Source: CBDDDW01 sp965226805 (GTDB taxonomy: Bacteria > Chloroflexota > Dehalococcoidia > Lucifugimonadales > JAGWBF01). From it: DNA of 64,000 bases. The DNA lies in the NCBI GenBank assembly GCA_965226805.1, contig CBDDDW010000024.1, positions 112,981-176,980 of the forward strand, read 5' to 3'. Shown here one piece after another: positions 17,906 to 26,022 of the stretch; the stretch's first letter is position 1; every line of letters begins with the position of its first letter. A program made the translations under genes and the position numbers. The notes under the pieces were generated by a model. That model was given only the letters and a program-made list of their open reading frames with translations. It did not search any database and had not been told where the DNA came from.

Positions 17906-18724
17906 ATGAGTGAACGGAAGCCTCGGCTGGTAGACAAGGTCGCCATCGTGACCGGCGCCGGGTCCAGTGGACCCGGGGTGGGCACAGGTAAGGCCATCTC
18001 CACACTTTTCGCACGAGAAGGGGCCCGTGTTTTGCTGGTAGACCGCGTTACGAGTCATGCTGAGGAGACACTTGCTCTTATCCACGGAGAAGGCGGCGAG
18101 GCCTCTGTTTTTCAGGCCGACGCCACCAAGATCGACGAATGCGCGAGCATCGCCGAGGCGGCATACGAACGATATGGAGGGATTCATATACTGGTGAACA
18201 ACGTTGGGATTCTTGGGAGCCGCGGAACCGTCTCGGACCTGGACCCGGACAATTGGGACAAAGTGCTGGACGTCAATCTCAAGAGCATGATGTTGACCAG
18301 CAGGTTCGCGGTGCCCAAGATGGCTGAAGGGGGCGGTGGGTCCATCATAAACATGTCGTCCATGGGTGCGCTTCGCGGAAGTGGGCGGGTTTCGTCGCTT
18401 GCTTACAACGCCTCAAAGGGTGGGGTTATCTCCCTCAGTATCACTATGGCGGTACAGAACGGCCGCGACAATATCCGGGTAAACTGCATCGTGCCAGGTG
18501 ATATAGACACACCGATGGCGTCGTCCGCGGGATTGTCAGACGAGCAACGAGATATTCGTACGAAGGGGACCCCCCTCGGCACTGTAGGCACAGCCTGGGA
18601 TGTAGCCTGGACTGCGGTGTTTTTGGCCAGTGAGGAGGCTCGCTGGATCACCGGCTCAGTGCTCACGGTCGACGGCGGCACTTCGGTGGCGACACCTCTG
18701 GCAATGCTGCCATACTTGCAGTAG
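17906..18724 (+). CDS. Short-chain dehydrogenase/reductase
   Basis: A classical SDR oxidoreductase of 272 residues with a Rossmann fold. The cofactor loop GAGSSGPGVGTGKA (about residues 17-30) is longer than the usual TGxxxGxG but keeps its glycines. LLVDRV, with an Asp after the second strand, favours NAD over NADP. NNVGILG replaces the usual NNAG. The catalytic Ser is in NMSSMGAL and the Tyr-Lys pair in YNASKGG. The C-terminal TGSVLTVDGG is standard. The substrate is unknown. It is transcribed away from the phosphotriesterase pair and upstream of the substrate-binding lipoprotein, which has its own promoter. Confidence 0.9.
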   Translation: MSERKPRLVDKVAIVTGAGSSGPGVGTGKAISTLFAREGARVLLVDRVTSHAEETLALIHGEGGEASVFQADATKIDECASIAEAAYERYGGIHILVNNVGILGSRGTVSDLDPDNWDKVLDVNLKSMMLTSRFAVPKMAEGGGGSIINMSSMGALRGSGRVSSLAYNASKGGVISLSITMAVQNGRDNIRVNCIVPGDIDTPMASSAGLSDEQRDIRTKGTPLGTVGTAWDVAWTAVFLASEEARWITGSVLTVDGGTSVATPLAMLPYLQ

Positions 18725-18868
18725 CCTGCCTCACCCGTTCGCACCTGGACCACTTAGCGATACCGACTACGCTAACCTCACGGCTACTCGGACATGGGCG
18801 TCACGGCGACAGTCCGCCAACCCCTCCCCACCCGCGCAATTTCCCGTATCTAGAGACCCTAGATCACC

Positions 18869-18897
18869 TTGACACAGTGGGCGGCTAATGCTAAACT
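18869..18897 (+). promoter_or_regulatory. Promoter for the substrate-binding lipoprotein
   Basis: Perfect TTGACA (18869-18874), 17-base spacer, TAAACT (18892-18897) with an upstream TGC. It sets the transcription start near 18905 and rules out a translation start at 18869. Confidence 0.55.
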
Positions 18898-18934
18898 TCG
18901 ACATCGTAAAAAAGGTTATAGCGGAGGTTCGATA

Positions 18935-20839
18935 GTGGTAAGTCGATGGCTCGTGAAGCGAAAGCTTTTGATGATCATCCCAGTTGTGCTCCTACTCGCG
19001 ATAGCAACGGCTTGCGCGGGGGATGCCGGGCCGGCGGGGCCAGATGGATCTAAGGGCGCCAAGGGAGATACGGGTGCCCAGGGGCCCGAGGGAGCTAAGG
19101 GCGCCAAGGGAGATTCGGGCGCTCAGGGGGCAGCGGGGCCTCAGGGGCCGCGCCCAGGCGAGACACCATTGCCAACTCCGACCCCCGTACCATCCACCCC
19201 CACTCCAACGGCGACTCCCAGGCCCGTTCCTACGGCGACGCCGACAGCCAGACCAATGCCGACGGCAACACCCACAACTCCAGCACCGGCACCCATCGAT
19301 GACCTAAGGATCGCGTTTACGGTGCCGGTTCATGAGACTCATCTCTTCTGGCGTGGCGCCGCCCGGCCCGTCAACATGCAGGTAAGGCCGTTCGCGGACC
19401 CGCTTCTGGCCACCGACCGGGACACCGGTGAGATCATCCCTGGAATCGCTTCCTCCTGGGAGTTTAACGCCGACGCTGACCGGTGGACGTTTAACCTGAG
19501 AGACGACGTTCCCTTCCATTCCGGCTGGGGAAATCTAAGCTCTAAAGACGTACCCCATAGCCTGTCATTCGTAATACGGGAAGATTCCCTCGCCTCCGAC
19601 GCCGGTCTGTGGAGGGAGTTAATAGGGGGGACAGACGCGGATATAGCCGCGAATGTGGAGACGCCCAACGCCAACACGGTGATCTTCAATCTAAGCCGAG
19701 CCCATCTGGGAATGGACGTCGTTGCCGCCAATATCGACGGCAATCTGTATATCCATAGTAAAGACCAGTGGGACGCCGAAGGCCTGAGTGGATATGAAGC
19801 GATGCCCGCCGGGACTGGCTCATGGCAGTTCGCTGAGCAACAGCTTGGCGTGTTCATCTCCTATGAAGCGACAACGAATCACTGGCGGAAGACGCCTGGA
19901 TTCAAGACGCTTAAGTTTTTCTGGGTTCGTGAGGCCGCGACCAGGCTGGCCATGCTGCTCACCGGTGAGGTCGATATCTCGGAGGTAGACAGGTCACTAT
20001 ACGCCCCTGCCACCTCCAGGGGTATGGACATTGTGGGCAGCGCGCGCCCCGCGATGTTTGTCCACTTCTGGTTCGGTGGGGTATATAGCCCGGATGCGCC
20101 CAACTACGATCCCAGCGTCCCGTACCTGGATGTGCGGGTCCGCGAGGCCGTGAACCGTGCCGTGAACCGCGATGAGTTCATGGAAGTTCTATTCGGGACA
20201 CGTGGAGAGGTCGCCGCTGTCGAGATCGCCCACTCCAGTCTGCAGGGATGGGACGACAGGTTTACCGATACATTCGAAGAGAACTATGGATACGACCCAG
20301 CGCGGGCGAGGCAGCTCCTGGCCGATGCGGGTTACCCCGATGGGTTCGATACCGAGGTGGTCCTGACACAGCTTTCGGGTGCCCCTGAGATGACCGACGG
20401 CGCCGAAGTCTTGGTAGGATACCTGCAAGAAATAGGCATCAATGCCACGCTAAGGGAAATTGAGTTTTCCAAGCTGCGGCAGGACTTCAGGGATAAGACC
20501 CTTCACAACATGATCATTCCACAGAACGCGCCCCCATTGCCTCCCCTGGTGACGATGCGAGTCCTTAACTACAGCGGCGACAGTGGGATCGTGCACACCT
20601 TTGAGAACCCGGACATCGACTCAAAGTACGAGACGGCGGCTGCGTCGGTTGACGTAGATGAAATCACGCGGCTAATTCGGGAAATGAACGAGATAAAGTT
20701 TGACCAGTACGCCACCATACCCCTAGCATGGCTGCCCTTCCAGTTGGTGGTTAACCCTGACGTAGTTGGCGAGTACGTGTTCCCTGGGAACATTACCGGG
20801 AACTTCACTCACACGGAGTATATCGTGCCCGCCCGGTAA
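18935..20839 (+). CDS. ABC transporter substrate-binding lipoprotein (family 5) with collagen-like segment
   Basis: Extracytoplasmic binding protein of the peptide/nickel type (SBP_bac_5), 634 residues. The start is GTG at 18935, with GGAGG 7 bases upstream. It has a basic N-terminus, a hydrophobic stretch and lipobox ATAC near residue 26, so it should be lipid-anchored. Immediately after the Cys comes a collagen-like Gly-X-Y run (GPAGPDGSKGAKGDTGAQGP and onward, about 40 residues), then a Pro-Thr-rich linker of about 50 residues, then the binding domain with TDRDTGEIIPGIASSWEFN and DVPFHSGWG. The usual permease and ATPase genes are not adjacent. The collagen-like stalk is unusual for this family and may hold the domain away from the membrane. 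Confidence 0.88.
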   Translation: MVSRWLVKRKLLMIIPVVLLLAIATACAGDAGPAGPDGSKGAKGDTGAQGPEGAKGAKGDSGAQGAAGPQGPRPGETPLPTPTPVPSTPTPTATPRPVPTATPTARPMPTATPTTPAPAPIDDLRIAFTVPVHETHLFWRGAARPVNMQVRPFADPLLATDRDTGEIIPGIASSWEFNADADRWTFNLRDDVPFHSGWGNLSSKDVPHSLSFVIREDSLASDAGLWRELIGGTDADIAANVETPNANTVIFNLSRAHLGMDVVAANIDGNLYIHSKDQWDAEGLSGYEAMPAGTGSWQFAEQQLGVFISYEATTNHWRKTPGFKTLKFFWVREAATRLAMLLTGEVDISEVDRSLYAPATSRGMDIVGSARPAMFVHFWFGGVYSPDAPNYDPSVPYLDVRVREAVNRAVNRDEFMEVLFGTRGEVAAVEIAHSSLQGWDDRFTDTFEENYGYDPARARQLLADAGYPDGFDTEVVLTQLSGAPEMTDGAEVLVGYLQEIGINATLREIEFSKLRQDFRDKTLHNMIIPQNAPPLPPLVTMRVLNYSGDSGIVHTFENPDIDSKYETAAASVDVDEITRLIREMNEIKFDQYATIPLAWLPFQLVVNPDVVGEYVFPGNITGNFTHTEYIVPAR

Positions 20840-20861
20840 GAAGGCCTTAGAGGGTCAAGAG

Positions 20862-20900
20862 TCTAGGGGAAACAGGAAATCCTGTTTCCCCTAGATTTTT
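20862..20900 (+). terminator. Rho-independent terminator
   Basis: A perfect 16-bp inverted repeat (20862-20877 with 20880-20895), 2-base centre, followed directly by TTTTT (20896-20900). It lies 22 bases after the stop of the lipoprotein gene. Confidence 0.92.
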
Positions 20901-20955
20901 CCCCGAGCATATGTTCCCCTTAATTTCCCTGCGTTTGTCCCAGAACAGGGTGTCG

Positions 20956-20984
20956 TTGACCCCTTCAGTCCAAGCAGGTATACT
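20956..20984 (+). promoter_or_regulatory. Promoter for LLM oxidoreductase 2
   Basis: TTGACC (20956-20961), 17-base spacer, TATACT (20979-20984), each one base from consensus. Together with the terminator just upstream it isolates a new transcription unit. Confidence 0.65.
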
Positions 20985-21070
20985 GCTCGCGAAGCATTCC
21001 ATGGGCGTAGTAGACTCCCCATCCGCGGATACGTTATTGGCGATCTCTCCAATAAACAGGAGGAGCATCT

Positions 21071-22243
21071 ATGAAAATCGGGCTCCAGTACGAAATGCAG
21101 AGACCAGTCCGTGACGACCATCTTCTTTATGAAGAGACGTTAGAGCAGTGTGTCTACGCGGACGAGGTGGGCTTCGATTACGTGTGGCCCGTGGAACACC
21201 ACTTCCTCCCGGGGTTTTCATCGTCAACATCTCCGGACGTCTTCCTAGCGGCGTTGAGCAGACTTACGAAGCGGATCAGACTCGGTTTGGGAGTGATAGT
21301 CTTGCCATATCACCGCCCGGTACTAGTAGCGGAGCGGGTCGCATTGCTGGACCATTTGTCCGGCGGACGGGTGGATTTCGGTACAGGGCGCTCTCAGTTG
21401 TATGAGCAGGTTGGAATGGACATTGATCCTCGGGACAGCAGGGACATGTGGGAGGAGTCCCTCACCATGATCGCAGAGATGTGGAAATCAGAGGGCAAAT
21501 TCGAGTGGGAAGGCCGGTTTTGGAATGTTCCTCCCAGGGAAATTCTACCTAAGCCCTACCAAAACCCACATCCCCCTATTTGGGTGGCAGCTTTGCAGGC
21601 TTCTACATATCTCATGGCGGCAGACAAGGGTATCGGAGTGCTGGCTTTTGGCGCGAGCCTGCCCGCAAATCTGAAACCCCACATCCAGGCCTATCGTGAA
21701 AGGTTGAAGCAAGCCAACCCGGTTGGCGAGTCGGTCAACGGCCAGTTCGCCGTAGCAGTCAAGGGATACTGTGGGGAAGACAACCAAGCGGCAAGAGAGC
21801 TGGCCCTAGAGTCCACCAAAGAGTTCTTCGGTTCCGCCAGCCCGTACATGGCCGGTCAGAAGGACGCCTATGCCAATTTGCTGGAGGCGTGGGGTGGAGT
21901 GCCCGACCACCTGCGTGGTAATTTCGGGAGAGTCTTGGGGGAGTCTTCGCTCGGGGAAAGTGTGGAGCAACAGCCCGACTCCGAGGGCTTTGGATACGAG
22001 GCTCGCGCAAAGGAACTGTGGAACGATCTGGATGCCGATACGTTGTGCGAACGGGGAGTCCTTGTAGCCGGGGACCCGGATAGCTGTATCAAGTCTTTGA
22101 AAATGTTCGAAGAGGTGGGCGCGGATCAGGTGATGATCATGTTTCAGACTGGGACGATCCCGCACGAGAAGGTGATGAAATCCATAGAGTTGTTCGGAAA
22201 ATACGTGCTCCCGGAGTTCGCAAAGTCAGAACAAAGGGTGTAA
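21071..22243 (+). CDS. LLM-class flavin-dependent oxidoreductase
   Basis: A bacterial-luciferase-like monooxygenase of 390 residues. Recognisable parts are MKIGLQYEMQRP, VGFDYVWPVEHHFLPG (WxxEHH), RIRLGLGVIVLPYHRPVLVAER, LSGGRVDFGTGRSQ and a C-terminal GVLVAGDPDSCIKSLKMFEEVGADQVMIM. This pattern is common in SAR202-type paralog expansions. It may oxidise small organics using reduced FMN supplied by a separate reductase (compare 56453-57085); the substrate is not readable. AGGAGG lies 6 bases before the ATG. It probably heads an operon with the crotonase and aldolase downstream, given the small gaps and same strand. Confidence 0.88.
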   Translation: MKIGLQYEMQRPVRDDHLLYEETLEQCVYADEVGFDYVWPVEHHFLPGFSSSTSPDVFLAALSRLTKRIRLGLGVIVLPYHRPVLVAERVALLDHLSGGRVDFGTGRSQLYEQVGMDIDPRDSRDMWEESLTMIAEMWKSEGKFEWEGRFWNVPPREILPKPYQNPHPPIWVAALQASTYLMAADKGIGVLAFGASLPANLKPHIQAYRERLKQANPVGESVNGQFAVAVKGYCGEDNQAARELALESTKEFFGSASPYMAGQKDAYANLLEAWGGVPDHLRGNFGRVLGESSLGESVEQQPDSEGFGYEARAKELWNDLDADTLCERGVLVAGDPDSCIKSLKMFEEVGADQVMIMFQTGTIPHEKVMKSIELFGKYVLPEFAKSEQRV

Positions 22244-22374
22244 TCTTCTCGGGCGCCTGAACCGCAATCGCCGGGCTGTGTGCTTTCATTTGAGTATCAG
22301 ATACCGCCTGTCGCCACGCTATTTTGAATGCCTCGGTCAGTTTTCGAACGCTTTAACAAGAGGTAGGCTGTGCC

Positions 22375-23178
22375 GTGAAAAGTTTCGAGGAATACTCAGA
22401 CAAGTACAACTGCGCACGCCTGGAGAGGCACAACGGCATCCTTCAAGTCACCCTTCACACCAACAGCAGATACCTGGCCTGGGATGAGGGCCCACACCGG
22501 GAGCTTCCGCACCTCTTCACCGACATAGGTGACGACCCGGACAACCTGGTGGTGATTATAACGGGCACCGGGGACTCTTTCATCGGACATCACTCCGGCC
22601 CCTACTCAGCGCTGTGGCTGAAACCTCCTCCCAACACAACCAAGAAGTGGAGCAAGCAGCTCCTCTGGGACAAGCTTTACTGGGAAGGGAAACGGCTCCT
22701 CACGAATCTGCTGGATATCGAGGTGCCCATTATATGCGCCGTCAATGGCCAGGCCAGGGTCCATTCGGAGGTCGCGCTGCTGTGTGATATTGTTCTGGCC
22801 AGGGAGGATACCGTGTTCCAGGATAACCACTTCCCCGGTGGGCTGCCCCCTGGAGACGGTGTGCATGTCATATACCCTCTGCTTTTGGGCCTCAACCGGG
22901 CCAGATACTTCTTTCTTACCGGGCAGGAGATATCGGCGCAAGAAGCGCTAAATCTGGGCTTGGTCAACGAAGTATTACGTGGCGACCTCCTCTTGCCTAG
23001 GGCATGGGAGCTGGCGGAGCAGCTAGCGCAACAACCCATTCTTAACCTCAGGTACACAAAGATAGCCCTTACGCTACAGCTCAAGCGTCATCATCACGAA
23101 ATGCTGGGCTATGGCTTGCAACTCGAGGGCCTGGCGGCAATAGAAAAGGAAAACATGGCTGAGGAAAGGCTCCAGTAG
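22375..23178 (+). CDS. Crotonase-family hydrolase, 6-oxocamphor hydrolase-like
   Basis: An enoyl-CoA hydratase-superfamily protein of 267 residues. From about residue 100 on (WEGKRLLTNLLDIEVPIICA, FQDNHFPGGLPPGDGVHV, GLNRARYFFLTGQEISAQEA, LLPRAWELAEQLAQQP) it follows, from memory, 6-oxocamphor hydrolase of Rhodococcus more closely than ordinary enoyl-CoA hydratases. His and Asp in FQDNHFP..PGD match the catalytic His and Asp reported for that enzyme. The expected reaction would be retro-Claisen C-C cleavage of a cyclic beta-diketone without CoA. The usual oxyanion-hole segment is changed to GQARVHSEVAL. The start is GTG at 22375. The exact substrate is inference; the superfamily is certain. 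Confidence 0.72.
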   Translation: MKSFEEYSDKYNCARLERHNGILQVTLHTNSRYLAWDEGPHRELPHLFTDIGDDPDNLVVIITGTGDSFIGHHSGPYSALWLKPPPNTTKKWSKQLLWDKLYWEGKRLLTNLLDIEVPIICAVNGQARVHSEVALLCDIVLAREDTVFQDNHFPGGLPPGDGVHVIYPLLLGLNRARYFFLTGQEISAQEALNLGLVNEVLRGDLLLPRAWELAEQLAQQPILNLRYTKIALTLQLKRHHHEMLGYGLQLEGLAAIEKENMAEERLQ

Positions 23179-23348
23179 ATCCCGGTGGTCTGTCAGCCCA
23201 GACCGACCAGTTTGACTTCGGTTCCGCTATCTATGCCAGGCGTCGCTCCAAGCGGCGAAAGAGCAGAAGATTGCCTTTGCTCCCGCTTACATTCCGGACC
23301 TCGAGAACCTGTAGAAGCAGCGCACTAACGCAGTGAAGGAGCAGCCCG

Positions 23349-24128
23349 ATGCGCAAAAACCTGGTCAAGGAGAAGCTAAAGAGGGGTGAGCCAACCATCG
23401 GCATGTGGATCTCTACAGGCAATCCCCTGGCGGCTGAGATTCTAGCTCATGCAGGGTTGGACTGGCTGACCATCGACATGGAGCACAACCCAATTGATAT
23501 GGACAGCATGCTCAATTGCTTCTATGCCATCGGCACCACCGACACCGTGCCTTTCGTACGTGTCCCGTCCAATGATCCGACAATATTAAAGAGGGTATTG
23601 GATGCCGGGGCCCATGGCGCCGTCATACCGGACATCAGGACACCTGAGGAAGCGGAGAGGGCTGTCAAAGCATGTCGCTATCCTCCAGAGGGTATCCGCG
23701 GCGTTGGAAACATCAGGGGGCAGCTTTACGGGGGCCCTGATTATTTCGAGCGCGTCAACGAAGAGACGTGCGTCGTCCTCATGATCGAGGATGTGGAAGC
23801 GGTCCGCCGCATCTCAGAGATATGCAGCGTGCCCGGCATAGATGTGCTGTTTATAGGGCCCGCCGACCTCGCGGCCAGTCTCGGACTCCCTGGACGAGCA
23901 AACAACCAACACCCAGACCACAAAGCCGCCGTCAAACGAGTACTGGAGACTGGGCAAGAGTTCGGTATACCAGTTGGCCTGGCTTGCGCCGGTCCGGAGG
24001 AAGTGAACCAGCGCTTGGAGGAAGGTTTCCTATGGCTTACAGTCGGGAGCGACGCGAGGTTGCTGATCGCTGCTGCTCAAGCCGCCGTAAGCGCGGTTAA
24101 GTTTCCCAGGACTTCTTCCGAGTTGTGA
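23349..24128 (+). CDS. HpcH/HpaI-family aldolase
   Basis: A class II (metal-dependent) pyruvate/2-oxoacid aldolase of 259 residues in a TIM barrel. Signature parts are PTIGMWISTGNPLAAEILA, DWLTIDMEHNPID (DxEH with the catalytic His), DAGAHGAVIPDIRTPEEAE, MIEDVEAV (metal-binding Glu) and DVLFIGPADLAASLG (metal Asp). It cleaves 4-hydroxy-2-oxoacids of the kind made in aromatic or terpenoid breakdown. It lies 170 bases after the crotonase-like gene on the same strand, so the two could act one after the other in ring degradation. Confidence 0.9.
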   Translation: MRKNLVKEKLKRGEPTIGMWISTGNPLAAEILAHAGLDWLTIDMEHNPIDMDSMLNCFYAIGTTDTVPFVRVPSNDPTILKRVLDAGAHGAVIPDIRTPEEAERAVKACRYPPEGIRGVGNIRGQLYGGPDYFERVNEETCVVLMIEDVEAVRRISEICSVPGIDVLFIGPADLAASLGLPGRANNQHPDHKAAVKRVLETGQEFGIPVGLACAGPEEVNQRLEEGFLWLTVGSDARLLIAAAQAAVSAVKFPRTSSEL

Positions 24129-24166
24129 CTCCTTAACTGGAGGCGCCGGCTCTGTTCCGTGCTTTG

Positions 24167-24538
24167 CTATGAGGCGCCCCAGGGCTTCAGCCCATGCTTC
24201 TCTGCCATACCCTTCAGGTCGAGCTGGAGTGTCTGTCTGCCTTCCTGAGACATATTGCTGCGGTCCCAGACATGGTCCCACGCCACGTCAACCTCGACGT
24301 TTTTAGTGCCCTCGATTTTCTCAAGGCCTTCTTTTACGGACGTGACCAGCCGGGTCATGCCAAATATACAGCACGGGACGACTTTCACAGATACGGTCCC
24401 ATCCTCTCTCACCTGAGCATCCTCGACAAGCCCCATCTCGCCTACGCCCAGTCTATAGTCACAGCAGGCTATGCCCTTCAGCGCGTTAAGCACCTCTGCT
24501 CTTAGAGGCCCACCATCGTTTCCATCTGTTTCGCCCAT
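24167..24538 (-). CDS. MIP18/PaaD-like (DUF59) protein
   Basis: A 123-residue protein of the MIP18 family linked to Fe-S cluster delivery and to phenylacetyl-CoA oxygenase maturation. Family pattern: EVLNALKGIACCD, then VREDGTVSVKVVPCCIFG, GLEKIEG and VEVDVAWDHVWDRSNMSQEGR near the end. Cysteines occur in ACC and PCC. It is downstream of the amidohydrolase on the minus strand with a 31-base gap, so probably co-transcribed; it may mature a metalloenzyme of this region. Confidence 0.78.
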   Translation of the reverse strand: MGETDGNDGGPLRAEVLNALKGIACCDYRLGVGEMGLVEDAQVREDGTVSVKVVPCCIFGMTRLVTSVKEGLEKIEGTKNVEVDVAWDHVWDRSNMSQEGRQTLQLDLKGMAEKHGLKPWGAS

Positions 24539-24569
24539 TGTTCCTACCCCCTGTACAGCGATGCGGGCA

Positions 24570-25628
24570 TCACGACTTCATAGAGGACCACGGTTCGGCC
24601 AGTCCGTTGGCCCGTCGCCTGGAGAAATCATCGTTCGCGAGCTCTCTCTTCTTCGCCTCGACGGATATCCCGTGCAGCCTTGCCAGGTTCTCACCCAGAA
24701 TCTTCTTCTTGATCTCAGGTGTGAGTTGAGGGTACCCGTAGCCGTCGGTCAGGTCCTGAGGCATCTCGAAATTCCAGAAGGCCTCAAGCGCCCATTGTGG
24801 GTGCCACAGGGGGACCTCTGAACCGCTCACAATCTTGTCGGGACCGCCCCAGAAGAGGAGCTTCCCCAACACCTCGGCGAACCACCTGGGAGCATTCCCG
24901 ATGAAGTTAAGGGTTGCCGCTATGGACACGTAAATATTGGGAAATCTGATAAGCTGCCAGCAGAACTCGTCCAGGAATGGTAGGCCGGGGTGGAATACTA
25001 GGAAGTTGAGGTCCGGGAAATTTGCGGCAGCCTGGTCTATATCCCACAACTGGGTACCCTCAACGGGCTGGGGCCCCAAGGGCACTCCCTTGTGTACGGC
25101 CATCAAACTGATACCCAACTCCCTGGCTTTCTCGTATACCGGGTATGCAACCCTGCGGTCGTCCATTCTCCATGGGAATGGTTCACCGAAGTCGTATCGC
25201 ACGTTGTAAAATTTGAACGCCTTGACTCCATACTCCTTTACCTGGACCTCCATGAGATCCAAAGCCTTGTGCCCTTCGAGAGGGTTCACCGTGCCCCAAG
25301 GGATAACCCTCTGGGGATACCTTCTCGCCATCTCCGCACACTTCTGCCAGTCCGATAGACCGTCGTAGAAGAAGTCGGTTAGAGGCAGCGGCTGTGCCGC
25401 GAGTATGTCGGTGTCGCTCTCGGCGAAGACGATGTTGGCAACGGTGTCTATGTCCCAGTCCCGAAGGAATTCCTTATCGGTGAGGACCCTGTTCCCCTGG
25501 GGCGTGAGAGCGCCATGAAAGGCGTAGAGATGCTGGTTGAACATGTCTCCCCCTGAATTCCTCGCGTTGCCAGCACTCATGTTATAGAGGTGAGTAACCG
25601 AGTCGAATACAAAGGCATCACCTATCAT
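24570..25628 (-). CDS. Amidohydrolase-2 family protein (ACMSD-like)
   Basis: A 352-residue amidohydrolase-fold protein of the decarboxylase/hydrolase branch (2-amino-3-carboxymuconate-semialdehyde decarboxylase, gamma-resorcylate decarboxylase). Barrel segments are VIPWGTVNPLEGHKALDLME, YGVKAFKFYNVRYD, ISLMAVHKGVP (His), LNFLVFHPGLPFLDE (His) and KIVSGSEVPLWHP. The usual N-terminal metal motif DxHxH is reduced to DSVTHLYN, and the late catalytic Asp is seen as Ser-Glu in GSEVP, so the metal site is altered or catalysis is different. It is first in a minus-strand pair with the MIP18 gene. Confidence 0.72.
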   Translation of the reverse strand: MIGDAFVFDSVTHLYNMSAGNARNSGGDMFNQHLYAFHGALTPQGNRVLTDKEFLRDWDIDTVANIVFAESDTDILAAQPLPLTDFFYDGLSDWQKCAEMARRYPQRVIPWGTVNPLEGHKALDLMEVQVKEYGVKAFKFYNVRYDFGEPFPWRMDDRRVAYPVYEKARELGISLMAVHKGVPLGPQPVEGTQLWDIDQAAANFPDLNFLVFHPGLPFLDEFCWQLIRFPNIYVSIAATLNFIGNAPRWFAEVLGKLLFWGGPDKIVSGSEVPLWHPQWALEAFWNFEMPQDLTDGYGYPQLTPEIKKKILGENLARLHGISVEAKKRELANDDFSRRRANGLAEPWSSMKS

Positions 25629-25671
25629 AGCCCTGTCCCTCCTTTACATCGTTGGCCGGAGAATCACCAAC

Positions 25672-25890
25672 CCTTTCCCGTTCCCGGAGGTTGGCGCTTG
25701 TTGGTCTACCCCGACACCTAACCACATCTCCCGGAGTATACTAGCACATGCCGACTGGGTGGGATAGTGCACCAGTTTTCGGGACCACCACGCCACTCCC
25801 TTTCGGAGCCTTGGCGCCCGCTGGTCAACCAAACGCCGGGCTGCGTCCCCCGGAGTACATTATGATACGCAGGATTGAGTGGTAAGTATA
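25672..25890. repeat. Two imperfect tandem units, about 120-bp period
   Basis: Unit A (from about 25681) and unit B (from about 25801) align in register: GGAGGTTGGCGC..TTGG against GGAGCCTTGGCGC..CTGG, then CTCCCGGAGTATACTA against CCCCCGGAGTACATTA, then GACTGGGTGG against GGATTGAGTGG. They fill most of the gap between the divergent amidohydrolase and DUF1800 genes (25629-26022), where no protein gene is seen. On the minus strand each unit can fold into a branched hairpin. They could be regulatory sites or leader RNA; this is not established. Confidence 0.45.
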
Positions 25891-25935
25891 TAAACTGTAG
25901 GTTGGCGACCGGAACACCGTTAATATAAGCAGTGT

Positions 25936-25965
25936 TTGACGTACGCTTAATTGCCGATATATCAT
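25936..25965 (+). promoter_or_regulatory. Promoter for the DUF1800 gene
   Basis: TTGACG (25936-25941), 18-base spacer, TATCAT (25960-25965). The start would fall about 50 bases before the ATG at 26023, which has GGAGGG as its binding site. Confidence 0.5.
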
Positions 25966-26022
25966 ATGTACAGATCGCGGAGGCTAGGGGCGTGGTGAGG
26001 ACTCGGTCCTAACGGAGGGTAT

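Noticed and set aside
17696..18187. 163-residue minus-strand open frame before the SDR gene
   Set aside because: It overlaps the SDR N-terminus and promoter, and has no motif or binding site.
18869..18934. Earlier TTG start for the substrate-binding lipoprotein
   Set aside because: The TTG belongs to a TTGACA -35 box, and the GTG at 18935 has a proper binding site and gives a normal lipoprotein signal.
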